Shown here piece after piece: positions 18,792 to 26,764 of a stretch of 64,000 bases of DNA. Made by a program: the position numbers and the translations under genes. Under the pieces are notes generated by a model that was not told where the DNA came from, made no database searches, and saw only the letters and a list, made by a program, of their open reading frames with translations. The first letter of the stretch is position 1. Each line of letters opens with the position of its first letter. The DNA is from Brucella thiophenivorans (GTDB lineage: Bacteria; Pseudomonadota; Alphaproteobacteria; Rhizobiales; Rhizobiaceae): positions 1 to 64,000 of the forward strand of contig NZ_NNRJ01000012.1 in the NCBI RefSeq assembly GCF_002252445.1. The letters run 5' to 3'.

Positions 18792-19712
18792 CTATTTGAA
18801 CTGGATTGGCACCGTGATCGGCATACGCGGCTTAGCAATCGCTGCTGGAGGAGCAGGCACAGGCGAAGAATTGCGTGTGGCCTGTACTGCTAATTCATCA
18901 ACAGTCGGGTTGCCCGATGAGCGTGCCAGTTTCACCGAGAGAATATTTCCCGACTGATCAACAACAAACGCAACCTGTGCGGTTCCTTTGACGCCTCTGC
19001 CAGCCTGACGCTGCAAAGAACGCGTTCGACGCAGCAGATGCGAATAAAGCTTGGATTGCCACTTATTGGAACTGACACCAGCAGAGGCATTGTTATCGCC
19101 ACGGCGATTAGCAACAGCCTTGGAACCCGAATCCACATCCATACGTGGCGCACTCGCCTCACGCGTTTCGGGAGCCTTTTCCGCCTTCTTAGGCTTCGGC
19201 TTTTCGACTTTCTTGACCGGCTTTGGCTTTTCTACCTTCGGCTTCTTTTCCTTAGGCTTCTCAATCTTTGGCTCTGGCTTTTCAACAGGAGCAGGGACTG
19301 CAACTTCTGGCTTCGGTGCTTCGACAATATCAGGAATGACTTCTTCCGGTTCTTCGATAACTTCAGGCTCAGGTTCCGGTTCTGGTTCCTTGATTTCTTC
19401 CACAACAGGTTCCGGTTGAGGCTCTTCAACAGGCTCTGCAGCCGTCTCCTGCTGTGGTGCTTCAGAGACCATTTCTTCCATCGGAGCTTCCGGCTCAGGC
19501 GCAAACTCCACCACCATCGCGGCAACTTGCGCGCCATCCGGCTGATCTTCGTCCTGATTCAGGCTCACCGCATAAGCACCCGCGGCATGTACACTTAAGA
19601 CAATAATCCCCGCACCGATCCAACGCCCTGCATCATGCCAAAAGGAATGATGATGGCTATCCATCGATGCCACATTTTTAATTGGGGGATGTTCGGGCGG
19701 CAGTCTGTCCAT
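18792..19712 (-). CDS. tonB: TonB energy transducer
   Basis: Links the ExbB-ExbD proton motor to outer membrane receptors for iron and other large ligands. The 306-residue protein has a single N-terminal anchor (residues 30-50), a long proline/glutamate and then proline/lysine-rich spacer (about 70-180) spanning the periplasm, and a C-terminal TonB domain (VKGTAQVAFVVDQSGNI onward, about 235-306). It starts next to the exbD stop, so it is in one operon with exbD and exbB. No receptor gene is adjacent. Confidence 0.9.
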   Translation of the reverse strand: MDRLPPEHPPIKNVASMDSHHHSFWHDAGRWIGAGIIVLSVHAAGAYAVSLNQDEDQPDGAQVAAMVVEFAPEPEAPMEEMVSEAPQQETAAEPVEEPQPEPVVEEIKEPEPEPEPEVIEEPEEVIPDIVEAPKPEVAVPAPVEKPEPKIEKPKEKKPKVEKPKPVKKVEKPKPKKAEKAPETREASAPRMDVDSGSKAVANRRGDNNASAGVSSNKWQSKLYSHLLRRTRSLQRQAGRGVKGTAQVAFVVDQSGNILSVKLARSSGNPTVDELAVQATRNSSPVPAPPAAIAKPRMPITVPIQFK

Positions 19713-20213
19713 TTATTCAGCTCCCTGACCAGCCGGTGCCGATTCTGGCCCTAGTGTCGATGCGGGCACTGAACCATCAGCAGCAGGAGCGGCACCCACT
19801 GTTTCAAGACCAACCAGCGCAATCTTGAGATAACCCGCTTCACGCAGCAGGTTCATTACACGCATCAATTCGCCATAGCCAACAGCCTTGTCAGCACGCA
19901 GAAACACGCGCGCGTCCTTGTTCTGCTCGGATACACCGTCAAGCTTCGGGCCAAGCCCTTCGCGCGCAACCACGTCGTTACCAACGTTAATCGAGAGGTC
20001 TTCCTTAAGCGTCACATAGATCGGTTTATCCGGGCGCGGCGCAGGCGTTGCACTCGACGCAGGCAGATCCACATTGATATCAACGGTTGCGAGCGGTGCT
20101 GCAACCATGAAGATGATCAGCAGAACCAGCATAACGTCGATGAACGGCGTCACGTTGATTTCGTGGTTCAGTTCCAGATCGTCTCCACCGCCTTCGCGAA
20201 CTTTGCCAGCCAT
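19713..20213 (-). CDS. exbD: ExbD biopolymer transport protein
   Basis: Component of the TonB motor. The 166-residue protein has one membrane helix with the proton-translocating Asp in NVTPFIDVMLVLLIIFMV (about residues 20-37) and a C-terminal periplasmic domain, with an alanine/proline-rich tail. ATG 20213 follows the exbB stop closely (4-base gap); the longer frame from 20276 runs within exbB. Confidence 0.9.
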   Translation of the reverse strand: MAGKVREGGGDDLELNHEINVTPFIDVMLVLLIIFMVAAPLATVDINVDLPASSATPAPRPDKPIYVTLKEDLSINVGNDVVAREGLGPKLDGVSEQNKDARVFLRADKAVGYGELMRVMNLLREAGYLKIALVGLETVGAAPAADGSVPASTLGPESAPAGQGAE

Positions 20214-20217
20214 GATA

Positions 20218-21198
20218 CTACTCCGCTGCGTGCAGCGCGCCTTCACGCACGCCGGCTGTTCTAAAGTCGAGATCACGGCTCACAAGACGCTCAACACCTG
20301 CCGAAGCATCGGCAAGCAGCGAACGATAGCCAGTGATCGCACGGGCAAAAACGTTATAAATCACTACCGCAGGAATAGCGGCGACGAGGCCGATCGCCGT
20401 GGCAAGCAGCGCTTCCGCAATACCGGGAGCAACGACGGCAAGGTTGGTCGTCTGTGCCTGACTGATGCCGATAAATGAATTCATGATGCCCCACACGGTG
20501 CCGAACAGACCGACAAAGGGCGCAACCGAACCAATGGTTGCGAGAATGCCGGTACCTTTTGAAAGGCGGCGCCCAGCTTTTGCTTCAATGCGCGACAGTC
20601 GCGAAGTGACACGTTCCTTAAGCCCTTCGCCACCGGCACGCGCCAATGCAGGACCGGACAGGCGAACTTCATCTTCGGCAGCGCGCACCAGAATAGAGGC
20701 TGGCCCCTTTGCACCCTCAAGAGAACGGACGGCTTCGGACAATGTCGCCGAATGACCGATGACCTTCAATGCGCGCTTGGCGCGGCTGCGTGCGCCCGCC
20801 AGTTCAAGCGATTTCGCAATCCAGATTGTCCAGGTTAAAAGCGATGCGATAGCAAGACCAATCATCACGCCTTTCACCACCCAGTCGGCAGCCATGAACA
20901 TGCCCCATGGTGAAAGGTCATGCGGCAAGACAAAAGCAGGCGTTGCCTCGGTCGCGATCACGGGCTCAGCTATGACAGGTTCAGCGGTTGGCTGCTCGAC
21001 AGGCTGTGCTGCCGGTGCCGGACTAGTCGCGGCTGGCTCGCTTACAGCAGGCGCAGGAGGAGCTGGCAATGGGCTTGTTGCAGCCGGATTATTGGTCGCA
21101 GGCGGAGTTGCCTCCTGTGCAGATGCAGAACCCGCAAATGCCAGCAGCCCCATGCCCATTGCTGCGGCCATGAAGCCCTTTCGCCAGAAACCAGTCAT
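20218..21198 (-). CDS. exbB: ExbB biopolymer transport protein
   Basis: Motor protein of the TonB system. The 326-residue protein has a signal-like N-terminus ending in ASA, an alanine/proline-rich periplasmic extension to about residue 90, and three MotA/TolQ/ExbB helices with the GLFGTVWGIMNSFIGI motif near residue 225. The long N-terminal extension is typical of rhizobial ExbB. It leads exbB-exbD-tonB. A 7-9-7 inverted repeat about 95 bases upstream (21293-21315) could be an operator. Confidence 0.9.
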   Translation of the reverse strand: MTGFWRKGFMAAAMGMGLLAFAGSASAQEATPPATNNPAATSPLPAPPAPAVSEPAATSPAPAAQPVEQPTAEPVIAEPVIATEATPAFVLPHDLSPWGMFMAADWVVKGVMIGLAIASLLTWTIWIAKSLELAGARSRAKRALKVIGHSATLSEAVRSLEGAKGPASILVRAAEDEVRLSGPALARAGGEGLKERVTSRLSRIEAKAGRRLSKGTGILATIGSVAPFVGLFGTVWGIMNSFIGISQAQTTNLAVVAPGIAEALLATAIGLVAAIPAVVIYNVFARAITGYRSLLADASAGVERLVSRDLDFRTAGVREGALHAAE

Positions 21199-21292
21199 TT
21201 TGATCGCCTTTTGATTGTTCAGGTCCGAGCGCGCATGACAGGTTGATCATGCAGACTGCCACGCCGCTTGAGGCCTTTTCTTAACTCTCATT

Positions 21293-21315
21293 AACATGAT
21301 GATGCAAGTCATGTT
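21293..21315. promoter_or_regulatory. Inverted repeat upstream of exbB
   Basis: Arms AACATGA and TCATGTT separated by 9 bases. The right half (TGCAAGTCATG) recurs on the opposite strand in a second palindrome at 21706-21728. Confidence 0.45.
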
Positions 21316-21440
21316 TTGAAAATGCAGCTATTTTTAAGCCCCAACAAAAAAATCGCAAAAAAGGAGGAACCAATAATCACGCAATCGCTTATCCGGTTGA
21401 CACTTGCATAAAACCTTCAAATCAGGCGTGATATGCTGGA

Positions 21441-21665
21441 ATGGACAGCCCAAGCATTCCTACATATCGCGAAGGACTGCAGGGAATTCGGGAGGAAACG
21501 CTCATGATGCTTAAAGACATTCAGGCGCTTGAAAACGCTGCTCGTATGGCTATGGCTGGTAACGACGATCCATTGCCTATACAGGCCCAATCTTTAAAGC
21601 CATCCTATTACGGCGGACTGGCTTTTTTAATTGTTGTTTGTGCAGGCTATCTCTTTTTCGCTTAA
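21441..21665 (+). CDS. Small membrane-anchored protein of unknown function
   Basis: A 74-residue protein with a mostly helical soluble part (residues 8-42, heptad-like LQGIREETLMMLKDIQAL) and one C-terminal membrane segment (YYGGLAFLIVVCAGYLFF). I do not recognise a family. The ribosome site is weak (CTGGA). It lies between two related palindromes and before the stress-type gene pair DUF883/holin-X; a role in the envelope or stress response is inference only. Confidence 0.55.
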   Translation: MDSPSIPTYREGLQGIREETLMMLKDIQALENAARMAMAGNDDPLPIQAQSLKPSYYGGLAFLIVVCAGYLFFA

Positions 21666-21705
21666 GGCTAAGCGCGTCTGCCACAGGTGATTCCACCGAT
21701 ATTTA

Positions 21706-21728
21706 CCATGACTTGCAGATAGTCATGG
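21706..21728. promoter_or_regulatory. Inverted repeat, partner of the one near exbB
   Basis: Perfect 8-7-8 palindrome: CCATGACT and AGTCATGG. Its left arm region on the minus strand reads TGCAAGTCATG, identical to 11 bases of the palindrome at 21293-21315. It has no T tract, so an operator is more likely than a terminator. Confidence 0.45.
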
Positions 21729-21756
21729 ATTGAGTTGCTGACTTACGCCTTAGCAT

Positions 21757-21781
21757 GCAACCATTGGGCCTCAACAACGTT
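21757..21781 (+). promoter_or_regulatory. Weak EcfG-type promoter match before the DUF883 gene
   Basis: GCAAC, 17 bases, then GTT: one mismatch to the GGAAC element of the alphaproteobacterial stress sigma factor. It is about 55 bases upstream of the DUF883 start. Function predicted for this gene family (stress-induced) makes it plausible. Confidence 0.35.
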
Positions 21782-21834
21782 ATCCCGGTCGAGCAACACG
21801 TGTTGCAGACCAGTTATCGAACAGGAGGCCTGAA

Positions 21835-22188
21835 ATGGCGCGCGGAGCAACCAATACGACCAAGATCGAGGAAAAGATCGAAGAAGCGTTGACGGATTCG
21901 ACAACCGACGATCTTCAGTCTCAGGTCGAACAACTTAAAGAAGACATTGCCGCGATCGCTGCAACGCTCGCAAATCTCGGATCCCAGAGCGTCCGCGACG
22001 CAAAGCGGACGGCCAAAGAAACCTATAGAAGCGCTTATATTCAGGGCGAAGACGTTGTCGACGATCTGAAGAACAAGGCCCAGGACGTCGAGGCCCAGTT
22101 GACTGAAACTGTTCGTGCCCGACCGATTGCTTCGCTCGCCACAGCAGTTGGCGTTGGCTATCTGCTAGCCCTTCTCTCGCGCCGCTGA
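21835..22188 (+). CDS. DUF883/ElaB-YqjD-like membrane-anchored protein
   Basis: A 117-residue protein with a long amphipathic helical region (residues 10-90, rich in Glu, Asp, Gln and Lys) and a C-terminal membrane segment with the family pattern RPIASLATAVGVGYLLALLSRR. Relatives in enteric bacteria are ribosome-binding or membrane stress proteins expressed in stationary phase. The AGGAGG site at 21824-21829 is strong. The next gene follows after 8 bases. Confidence 0.82.
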   Translation: MARGATNTTKIEEKIEEALTDSTTDDLQSQVEQLKEDIAAIAATLANLGSQSVRDAKRTAKETYRSAYIQGEDVVDDLKNKAQDVEAQLTETVRARPIASLATAVGVGYLLALLSRR

Positions 22189-22196
22189 TACGCGCC

Positions 22197-22625
22197 ATGC
22201 TGAAACTTCTGGCGCCAGTCGTTGCATCCCTTGCTGGTGATGAGCTTAAGCTCCTCACCGGTCGAGCCAAACGTGCAGCAATCTTTGGAGCGATAATCGC
22301 GGTCTTCGGTCTGATTGCCGTTGTATTTCTTTGCGTCGCAGCTTTCCTCGCTTTGGCCGAAAATTATGGTGGCCCGATTGCGGCGCTTATCCTTGCGGGG
22401 CTTTCGCTCATCATTGCGCTGCTTATTCTTGCCGTTTTGAAAATTCAGGCGGCAGCAGAAGAAAAAAAACGCAAACAGCGCATAGCGGCTGATAAATCGG
22501 CATTGATGGCAACGGCTGCAATCGCAACGGTTCCTTCTATTCTGAAACGTCCGATTCTTGCAGTTGCATTGCCACTGGCAGGTATTGCGCTTGTAAGCCT
22601 GCTTTCAGACAAGAAAAAACGTTGA
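22197..22625 (+). CDS. Holin-X-like (PF07332-type) membrane protein
   Basis: A 142-residue protein with two close hydrophobic helices (about residues 28-50 and 60-82) and a lysine-rich segment, then a third hydrophobic stretch near the C-terminus. It matches the phage_holin_3_6/actinobacterial holin-X type family, which commonly follows a DUF883 gene. Despite the family name it is chromosomal and not a lysis gene in this context. It probably forms an operon with the DUF883 gene. Confidence 0.7.
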   Translation: MLKLLAPVVASLAGDELKLLTGRAKRAAIFGAIIAVFGLIAVVFLCVAAFLALAENYGGPIAALILAGLSLIIALLILAVLKIQAAAEEKKRKQRIAADKSALMATAAIATVPSILKRPILAVALPLAGIALVSLLSDKKKR

Positions 22626-22676
22626 TCAAACGGTACTGGCAGCTCCCGATAGAACGTTGGGGGCTGTTATAAATTG

Positions 22677-24104
22677 CTAAGCCTGGCTTTCCTGATCGAC
22701 ATCCGCATGTGCCAGTGACGACAGGCGAACGATCACCCGCGTGCCGGAACCATCCGCACATGTTGCATAGACTGGCTTTTCACCAAACTGCATGCAAAGC
22801 TGCTCGACAACCAGTGTACCCAAGCCATTCTGCTCTTTGGTGCTATCTGTATCATTCCCCTGCCAGCCAATACCGTTATCTTCCACAATCAGTGCTGGCT
22901 TTCCGCTTTCATGGTCGGTTTTGAAGCTGACAGAAATCTCGCCGCCCTGCCGACCCTTGAAAGCATGCTTAATCGCATTGGTGATGAGTTCGCCTAAAAT
23001 AATACCGATTGTCGTGACATCGCGTGATTTGAGATCGAGCGGCTCAAAATCTGTTTTAAAAATAATTTGGCGTTCATCAGCGATTCCCTCGCGAATATCC
23101 TCAATGACCGTCTCCAGAAATTCGTCAATGCGCGTCGATTCCATATCCTCGCCGAGACGCAGCCTGCGATGTGCTGTTGAAACTGTTTGTACGCGATCCC
23201 GCGCCGCAGTTAGGGCCGCGCGCGCTTCTTCGCTACGCGTCTGTCTCAATTGCAATCCCAGCAGCGAAGAAACAGTGGCCAGCGAATTGCCGATGCGGTG
23301 ATTGGAATCCTGTAAAAGTATCTCAACACGATTGCGTTCCCGTTCAGCGATAGCTCGTTCATTTTCCAGTTCAGCAGTACGCTCCTGCACACGATGTTCC
23401 AGAAGCTCTTTCTGCGATAACAATGCCGACTGCCCCTCAAACAGCAGACGTGCGGAACGTTGAACACGCGAAAACAGTAAGAAACCCAGCATGACGGCAG
23501 AAGCGAGCGCAACAATAGAGGTCGCCGTTAACAAAGAACGCATTCGATCAATATTGGCGTTCCGCTGTGCAAGTTCTTGTCCCTCGGTGGCAACAAACTG
23601 CGCTACAGTTGCCGCCAGCTGATCCCTGAGATTTTTACCTTCGTTACTGCGCAATTGTGCAGTCGCTTCGCTAATTTTGCCTTGCTTAGCCAAATTCAGC
23701 GTTTCACGAACATCGTTCTGCCCGCGCTCAACCAATGATTGGAGTTCGATCACCCTCGCATGTTGCTGAGGGTTATTTTCAGTCATGAGGGCAAGGTTGG
23801 AGAGCGTCCCGTCAATATTGGCAATCGACTGCTCGTAACGATTAAGATAGTCTTGGTCCAGCGTGAGAAGATACCCGCGACGGCTCATCTCGATATTATA
23901 CGCAATGCGCGTAACCCTGTTGACCTGCTCGCGCAGCTCAAAGTTTCTCGAAATATCGACAACCTGCTTGTTGACCCCATAAGAGAGAAACAGCGTTATC
24001 AAGGCCGATAACAAAACAAGACTAAGCGACACGATGAAAGCAATCGGGCGCATCGAAGTTTTGAGAGGGCGATTTGAAAATGCTGATGACAACGGTAAAT
24101 CCAC
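22677..24104 (-). CDS. CHASE3-domain sensor histidine kinase (HisKA_2 type)
   Basis: A 475-residue inner membrane kinase: helix 1 at about residues 20-43, a periplasmic CHASE3 domain (50-190), helix 2 at 193-212, a coiled coil, the HisKA_2 phosphoacceptor His269 in LLQDSNHRIGNSL, and a HATPase_c domain (GELITNAIKHAFKG, DNGIGW). Kinases of this type feed PhyR in the alphaproteobacterial general stress response. It is encoded beside ecfG-nepR and phyR, so it is a good candidate PhyR kinase. The signal is unknown. Confidence 0.87.
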   Translation of the reverse strand: MDLPLSSAFSNRPLKTSMRPIAFIVSLSLVLLSALITLFLSYGVNKQVVDISRNFELREQVNRVTRIAYNIEMSRRGYLLTLDQDYLNRYEQSIANIDGTLSNLALMTENNPQQHARVIELQSLVERGQNDVRETLNLAKQGKISEATAQLRSNEGKNLRDQLAATVAQFVATEGQELAQRNANIDRMRSLLTATSIVALASAVMLGFLLFSRVQRSARLLFEGQSALLSQKELLEHRVQERTAELENERAIAERERNRVEILLQDSNHRIGNSLATVSSLLGLQLRQTRSEEARAALTAARDRVQTVSTAHRRLRLGEDMESTRIDEFLETVIEDIREGIADERQIIFKTDFEPLDLKSRDVTTIGIILGELITNAIKHAFKGRQGGEISVSFKTDHESGKPALIVEDNGIGWQGNDTDSTKEQNGLGTLVVEQLCMQFGEKPVYATCADGSGTRVIVRLSSLAHADVDQESQA

Positions 24105-24120
24105 AATAATTCATAGTGAC

Positions 24121-24225
24121 TAGAGCATATCCAGCAAAAGTGCGTGGGCTTTTTGCGTCGGATAATGCGTAAAAGAAAAAGAAAGAGCCGTTCCAACGAT
24201 TCCATTTAACAGGACGCGCTCCAAC
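24121..24225. repeat. RIME-like intergenic repeat (copy 3)
   Basis: Shares CCAGCAAAAGTGCGTG, TTTTTGCGTCGGATAATGCG and an end with GCGCTCCAAC with the copies near 4680 and 14771. It lies upstream of the CHASE3 kinase start. Confidence 0.7.
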
Positions 24226-24410
24226 CAGCACAAAAGACTCCTCGGATCTTTCGTACTGAACTCACAAGCAAATATTAATAGAACGTAATCTTCAAGTGGG
24301 AAAGCGTGCGTTCCAAAAGTCGGAACCGCATTCGCGGGGAAATCAGTCCACTTGACTGACTTCTGCTCCCGCTACTCTGATATGAAAGACATGCGTAAAA
24401 ATCGAAAGCT
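24226..24410. other. Gene-free stretch between kinase and ecfG
   Basis: I see no gene, terminator or clear promoter here. A GGAAC occurs on each strand (near 24310-24330) but neither has a matching -10 element at EcfG spacing. Confidence 0.5.
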
Positions 24411-24983
24411 TCAGGCAAAGCTTCTCAGTGTTGCACGGGATGAATTTGCATCCGGCCCATAGTCTGCATCACCTTCAATTTGCAGTATTTCCTGAAGACG
24501 TGTACGCGCGCGACTGACCCGGCTTTTTATTGTGCCGACAGCACATCCGCAAATTTCAGCCGCTTCTTCATAGGCAAACCCTGATGCACCGATCAAAATG
24601 ATTGCTTCACGCTGATCGTCAGGCAATTGTTCGAGTGCTGCCTTGAAATCTTGTAAATCAAGCATGCCATACTGCGAGGGATGCACAGCGAGTTGTTCAC
24701 TGAATACACCATCCGTATCCTGAACCTCACGGCCACGCTTTCGCATCTGGGTGTAGAATTCATTGCGCAGGATGGTGAACAGCCAAGCCTTAATGTTAGT
24801 CCCCAGTTCGAAGGACTCCTGCTTTGCCCAGGCTTTCATAATCGTATCCTGAACAAGATCGTCAGCACGATCATGCTGGCCGATCAACGATACCGCAAAC
24901 GCACGCAAACTCGGCAGAGACGCCAGAAGCTCACGCTTGAATTGCGCCAACTCCTCAGCCGACGGAACCGATGCTGTGCTCAC
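24411..24983 (-). CDS. ecfG: General stress response sigma factor EcfG
   Basis: ECF sigma factor of the EcfG (ECF15) group that drives the general stress regulon. From GTG 24983 it has 190 residues with region 2 (DRADDLVQDTIMKAWAKQESFELGTNIKAWLFTILRNEF) and region 4 (LEQLPDDQREAIILIGASGFAYEEAAEICGCAVGTIKSRVSRAR). The GTG is chosen because AGGAGAG lies just upstream; the gene overlaps nepR by 29 bases, the usual translationally coupled pair. NepR binds and inhibits it until PhyR is phosphorylated. Confidence 0.93.
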   Translation of the reverse strand: MSTASVPSAEELAQFKRELLASLPSLRAFAVSLIGQHDRADDLVQDTIMKAWAKQESFELGTNIKAWLFTILRNEFYTQMRKRGREVQDTDGVFSEQLAVHPSQYGMLDLQDFKAALEQLPDDQREAIILIGASGFAYEEAAEICGCAVGTIKSRVSRARTRLQEILQIEGDADYGPDANSSRATLRSFA

Positions 24984-25182
24984 GCGTACTCTCCTGTTCA
25001 GCCTGATCGAGTTTTTCCAATAGATCGAGAAAACGATCTGGAATTGTCTCGTCTTGTATAGAGGTATAAAGCGCCTTGAGTTTGAGGCCGACTTCACAGT
25101 TCGGCCCCAAAATGTCCCTTCGGACGCGCCCGTCGAACCGCACTTCGGTCCCGTTCGCTTGAGGGTTTTTCTTCTCTGTCAT
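24955..25182 (-). CDS. nepR: Anti-sigma factor NepR
   Basis: A 75-residue NepR protein that holds EcfG inactive and releases it when phospho-PhyR takes its place in the complex. The conserved core is IGPNCEVGLKLKALYTSIQDETIPDRFLDLLEKLDQAE-like (residues 25-62), forming the two helices seen in NepR. The gene is upstream of and overlaps ecfG, and is divergent from phyR. Confidence 0.93.
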   Translation of the reverse strand: MTEKKNPQANGTEVRFDGRVRRDILGPNCEVGLKLKALYTSIQDETIPDRFLDLLEKLDQAEQESTREHSIGSVG

Positions 25183-25245
25183 CTCTTATTCAATCCAGGC
25201 ATCTAGCCGTGTTTCAATATCATCATGCTATTACTCAGTAGTCTA

Positions 25246-25270
25246 AATGCAGCTGATCTGAAAAAGTTCC
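25246..25270 (-). promoter_or_regulatory. Imperfect EcfG-type promoter for nepR-ecfG
   Basis: On the minus strand: GGAAC, 16 bases, then CATT, one base off the usual CGTT. It is about 65 bases upstream of nepR. Autoregulation of nepR-ecfG is common in related bacteria, so the site is plausible but not perfect. Confidence 0.45.
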
Positions 25271-25290
25271 CTTCATTTTTTCATTTGTAC

Positions 25291-25315
25291 GGAACTTTTC
25301 TCAATCTGCGACGTT
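25291..25315 (+). promoter_or_regulatory. EcfG-dependent promoter of phyR
   Basis: A perfect match to the general stress promoter: GGAAC (25291-25295), 16 bases, CGTT (25312-25315), about 100 bases upstream of phyR and pointing to it. Confidence 0.85.
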
Positions 25316-25417
25316 TGAGTACCATTATGCCGTGTTCTATAGCATTACCAAGAGACTGTTAGCTCGAATGGCTAATGTAAAAAAACAAAAATCGCGGCAG
25401 CGAGGAGTCTAAGAACC

Positions 25418-26212
25418 ATGACGTTATCGACGCGTATTGCGCCGCACCTTCCCTATCTTCGCCGTTTTTCGCGCGCCTTGACCGGCTCGCAGGCATCAGG
25501 CGATGCCTATGTGGCAGCGACATTGGAAGCCCTGATCGCGGACATCAGCATTTTCCCGCCATCGTCAGCCGACCGGATCGCGCTGTATCGCCTGTTCTGT
25601 AATCTTTACAAAACGGCCTCTGTCGAAATTCCAGAACTTGCTTCTGAGTTTGCGTGGGAAAAACAGGCGGCTCGCAATCTTTCCTACATTTCGCCTCTGC
25701 CCAGACAAGCGTTTTTGCTGGTCGCTGTTGAAGGCTTCAACGATAAGGAAGCTGCGGAAATTCTCGAAATTGACGATCATGAATTTGGTCGCGTTTTGAC
25801 ATCGGCTTCAACGGAAATTTCCAAGCAGGTTGCGACCCGCATCATGATCATCGAAGATGAACCTCTCATCGCGATGGACATTGAGCAGATGGTTGAAAGC
25901 CTAGGCCACGAAGTCGTTGGAATTGCACGCACGAAAGATGAGGCGCTCGCTCTTTATAAAAAAGAAAAGCCTCGCATGGTGCTAGCAGATATTCAGCTCG
26001 CGGACGGAAGCTCCGGCATTGATGCTGTTAACGAAATTTTGCAGGATGGTACGATACCTGTGATCTTCATCACTGCTTTCCCCGAGCGGCTTTTGACCGG
26101 CGAGCGGCCTGAACCGACTTTCCTTGTAACCAAACCGTTCAACCCGGACATGGTCAAGGCGCTCATTAGTCAGGCACTGTTCTTTGAAGAAGCCGCTCAG
26201 GTAGCAGCCTGA
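25418..26212 (+). CDS. phyR: General stress response regulator PhyR
   Basis: A 264-residue anti-anti-sigma factor: an EcfG-like output domain (residues 1-130) that binds NepR, fused to a receiver domain (140-262) with acidic pair Glu146/Asp147, phospho-acceptor Asp191 (VLADIQLAD), Thr219 and Lys239 (LVTKPFNP). The segment around residue 217 (FITAF) fits the FAT-GUY receivers typical of PhyR. Phosphorylation exposes the sigma-like domain, which sequesters NepR. An EcfG promoter upstream gives positive feedback. Confidence 0.95.
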   Translation: MTLSTRIAPHLPYLRRFSRALTGSQASGDAYVAATLEALIADISIFPPSSADRIALYRLFCNLYKTASVEIPELASEFAWEKQAARNLSYISPLPRQAFLLVAVEGFNDKEAAEILEIDDHEFGRVLTSASTEISKQVATRIMIIEDEPLIAMDIEQMVESLGHEVVGIARTKDEALALYKKEKPRMVLADIQLADGSSGIDAVNEILQDGTIPVIFITAFPERLLTGERPEPTFLVTKPFNPDMVKALISQALFFEEAAQVAA

Positions 26213-26344
26213 GGCAAAAGTCATCGCGCAAATTAACTCCCTCGCAAAGAACGATTCGTTGCGGGGGCGTTGGCGTCAAAAGATAATTATGCTCTTAAAT
26301 GCGCGATTTATTTGCGGTCTGGACCTTCAAGTTGTCTAATTCAA

Positions 26345-26370
26345 GGAACCAAAAGCATCAATCAGGCGTT
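26345..26370 (+). promoter_or_regulatory. EcfG-type promoter before the DUF1328 gene
   Basis: GGAAC (26345-26349), 17 bases, CGTT (26367-26370), 31 bases upstream of a small membrane protein gene. Spacing of 16-17 is the accepted range, so this gene probably belongs to the stress regulon. Confidence 0.75.
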
Positions 26371-26401
26371 TCCCTTTCAATAAATGAAAAGGAGATCCAC
26401 A

Positions 26402-26566
26402 ATGCTTTATTATGCTCTCGTATTTCTTGTAGTTGCTCTGGTCGCAGGCGCTCTGGGCTTCGGTGGTATCGCCGGTGCATCAGCGGGTATTGCGCAGATA
26501 CTATTCTTCGTATTCCTTGCGCTACTCGTTATATCTCTCATCGCGTCGGCCATCCGCAAGGCATAA
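26402..26566 (+). CDS. DUF1328 small membrane protein
   Basis: A 54-residue protein with two hydrophobic helices separated by [16 protein letters not shown], the classic DUF1328 (UPF0391) pattern. The ATG at 26402 has a strong AAGGAG (26389-26394); an earlier in-frame ATG at 26384 precedes the ribosome site and is unlikely. Function unknown, but relatives are among the most strongly stress-induced genes in alphaproteobacteria, and an EcfG promoter lies upstream. Confidence 0.85.
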   Translation: MLYYALVFLVVALVAGALGFGGIAGASAGIAQILFFVFLALLVISLIASAIRKA

Positions 26567-26604
26567 AAGCGCAAGTTTTTGACTTGGACAAATATCGTGA
26601 AAAG

Positions 26605-26646
26605 TCGCGCCGTTGTATAGCCTCAGCCAACGGCGCGATTATTTAT
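26605..26646 (+). terminator. Terminator after the DUF1328 gene
   Basis: A perfect 11-bp stem (TCGCGCCGTTG and CAACGGCGCGA) with a 12-base loop, followed by TTATTTAT. Confidence 0.75.
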
Positions 26647-26665
26647 ATTAAAGATAATCAGAACC

Positions 26666-26679
26666 CATTGAGCTCAATG
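26666..26679. promoter_or_regulatory. 14-bp perfect palindrome upstream of the HWE kinase
   Basis: CATTGAGCTCAATG is fully self-complementary and lies about 85 bases before the kinase start. It could be an operator for an unknown regulator. Confidence 0.35.
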
Positions 26680-26764
26680 TCTGTCCATTCTCATTTTTAT
26701 CAGCCAAGTTTTTGTCATTCACCCAGCTATTTTCAATCTACAACGCATGGTAATTGAGGCATTC

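Noticed and set aside
22197-22625. Lysis holin of a prophage
   Set aside because: Although the family is named after holins, the gene pairs with DUF883 in core chromosome, without lysin or phage genes.
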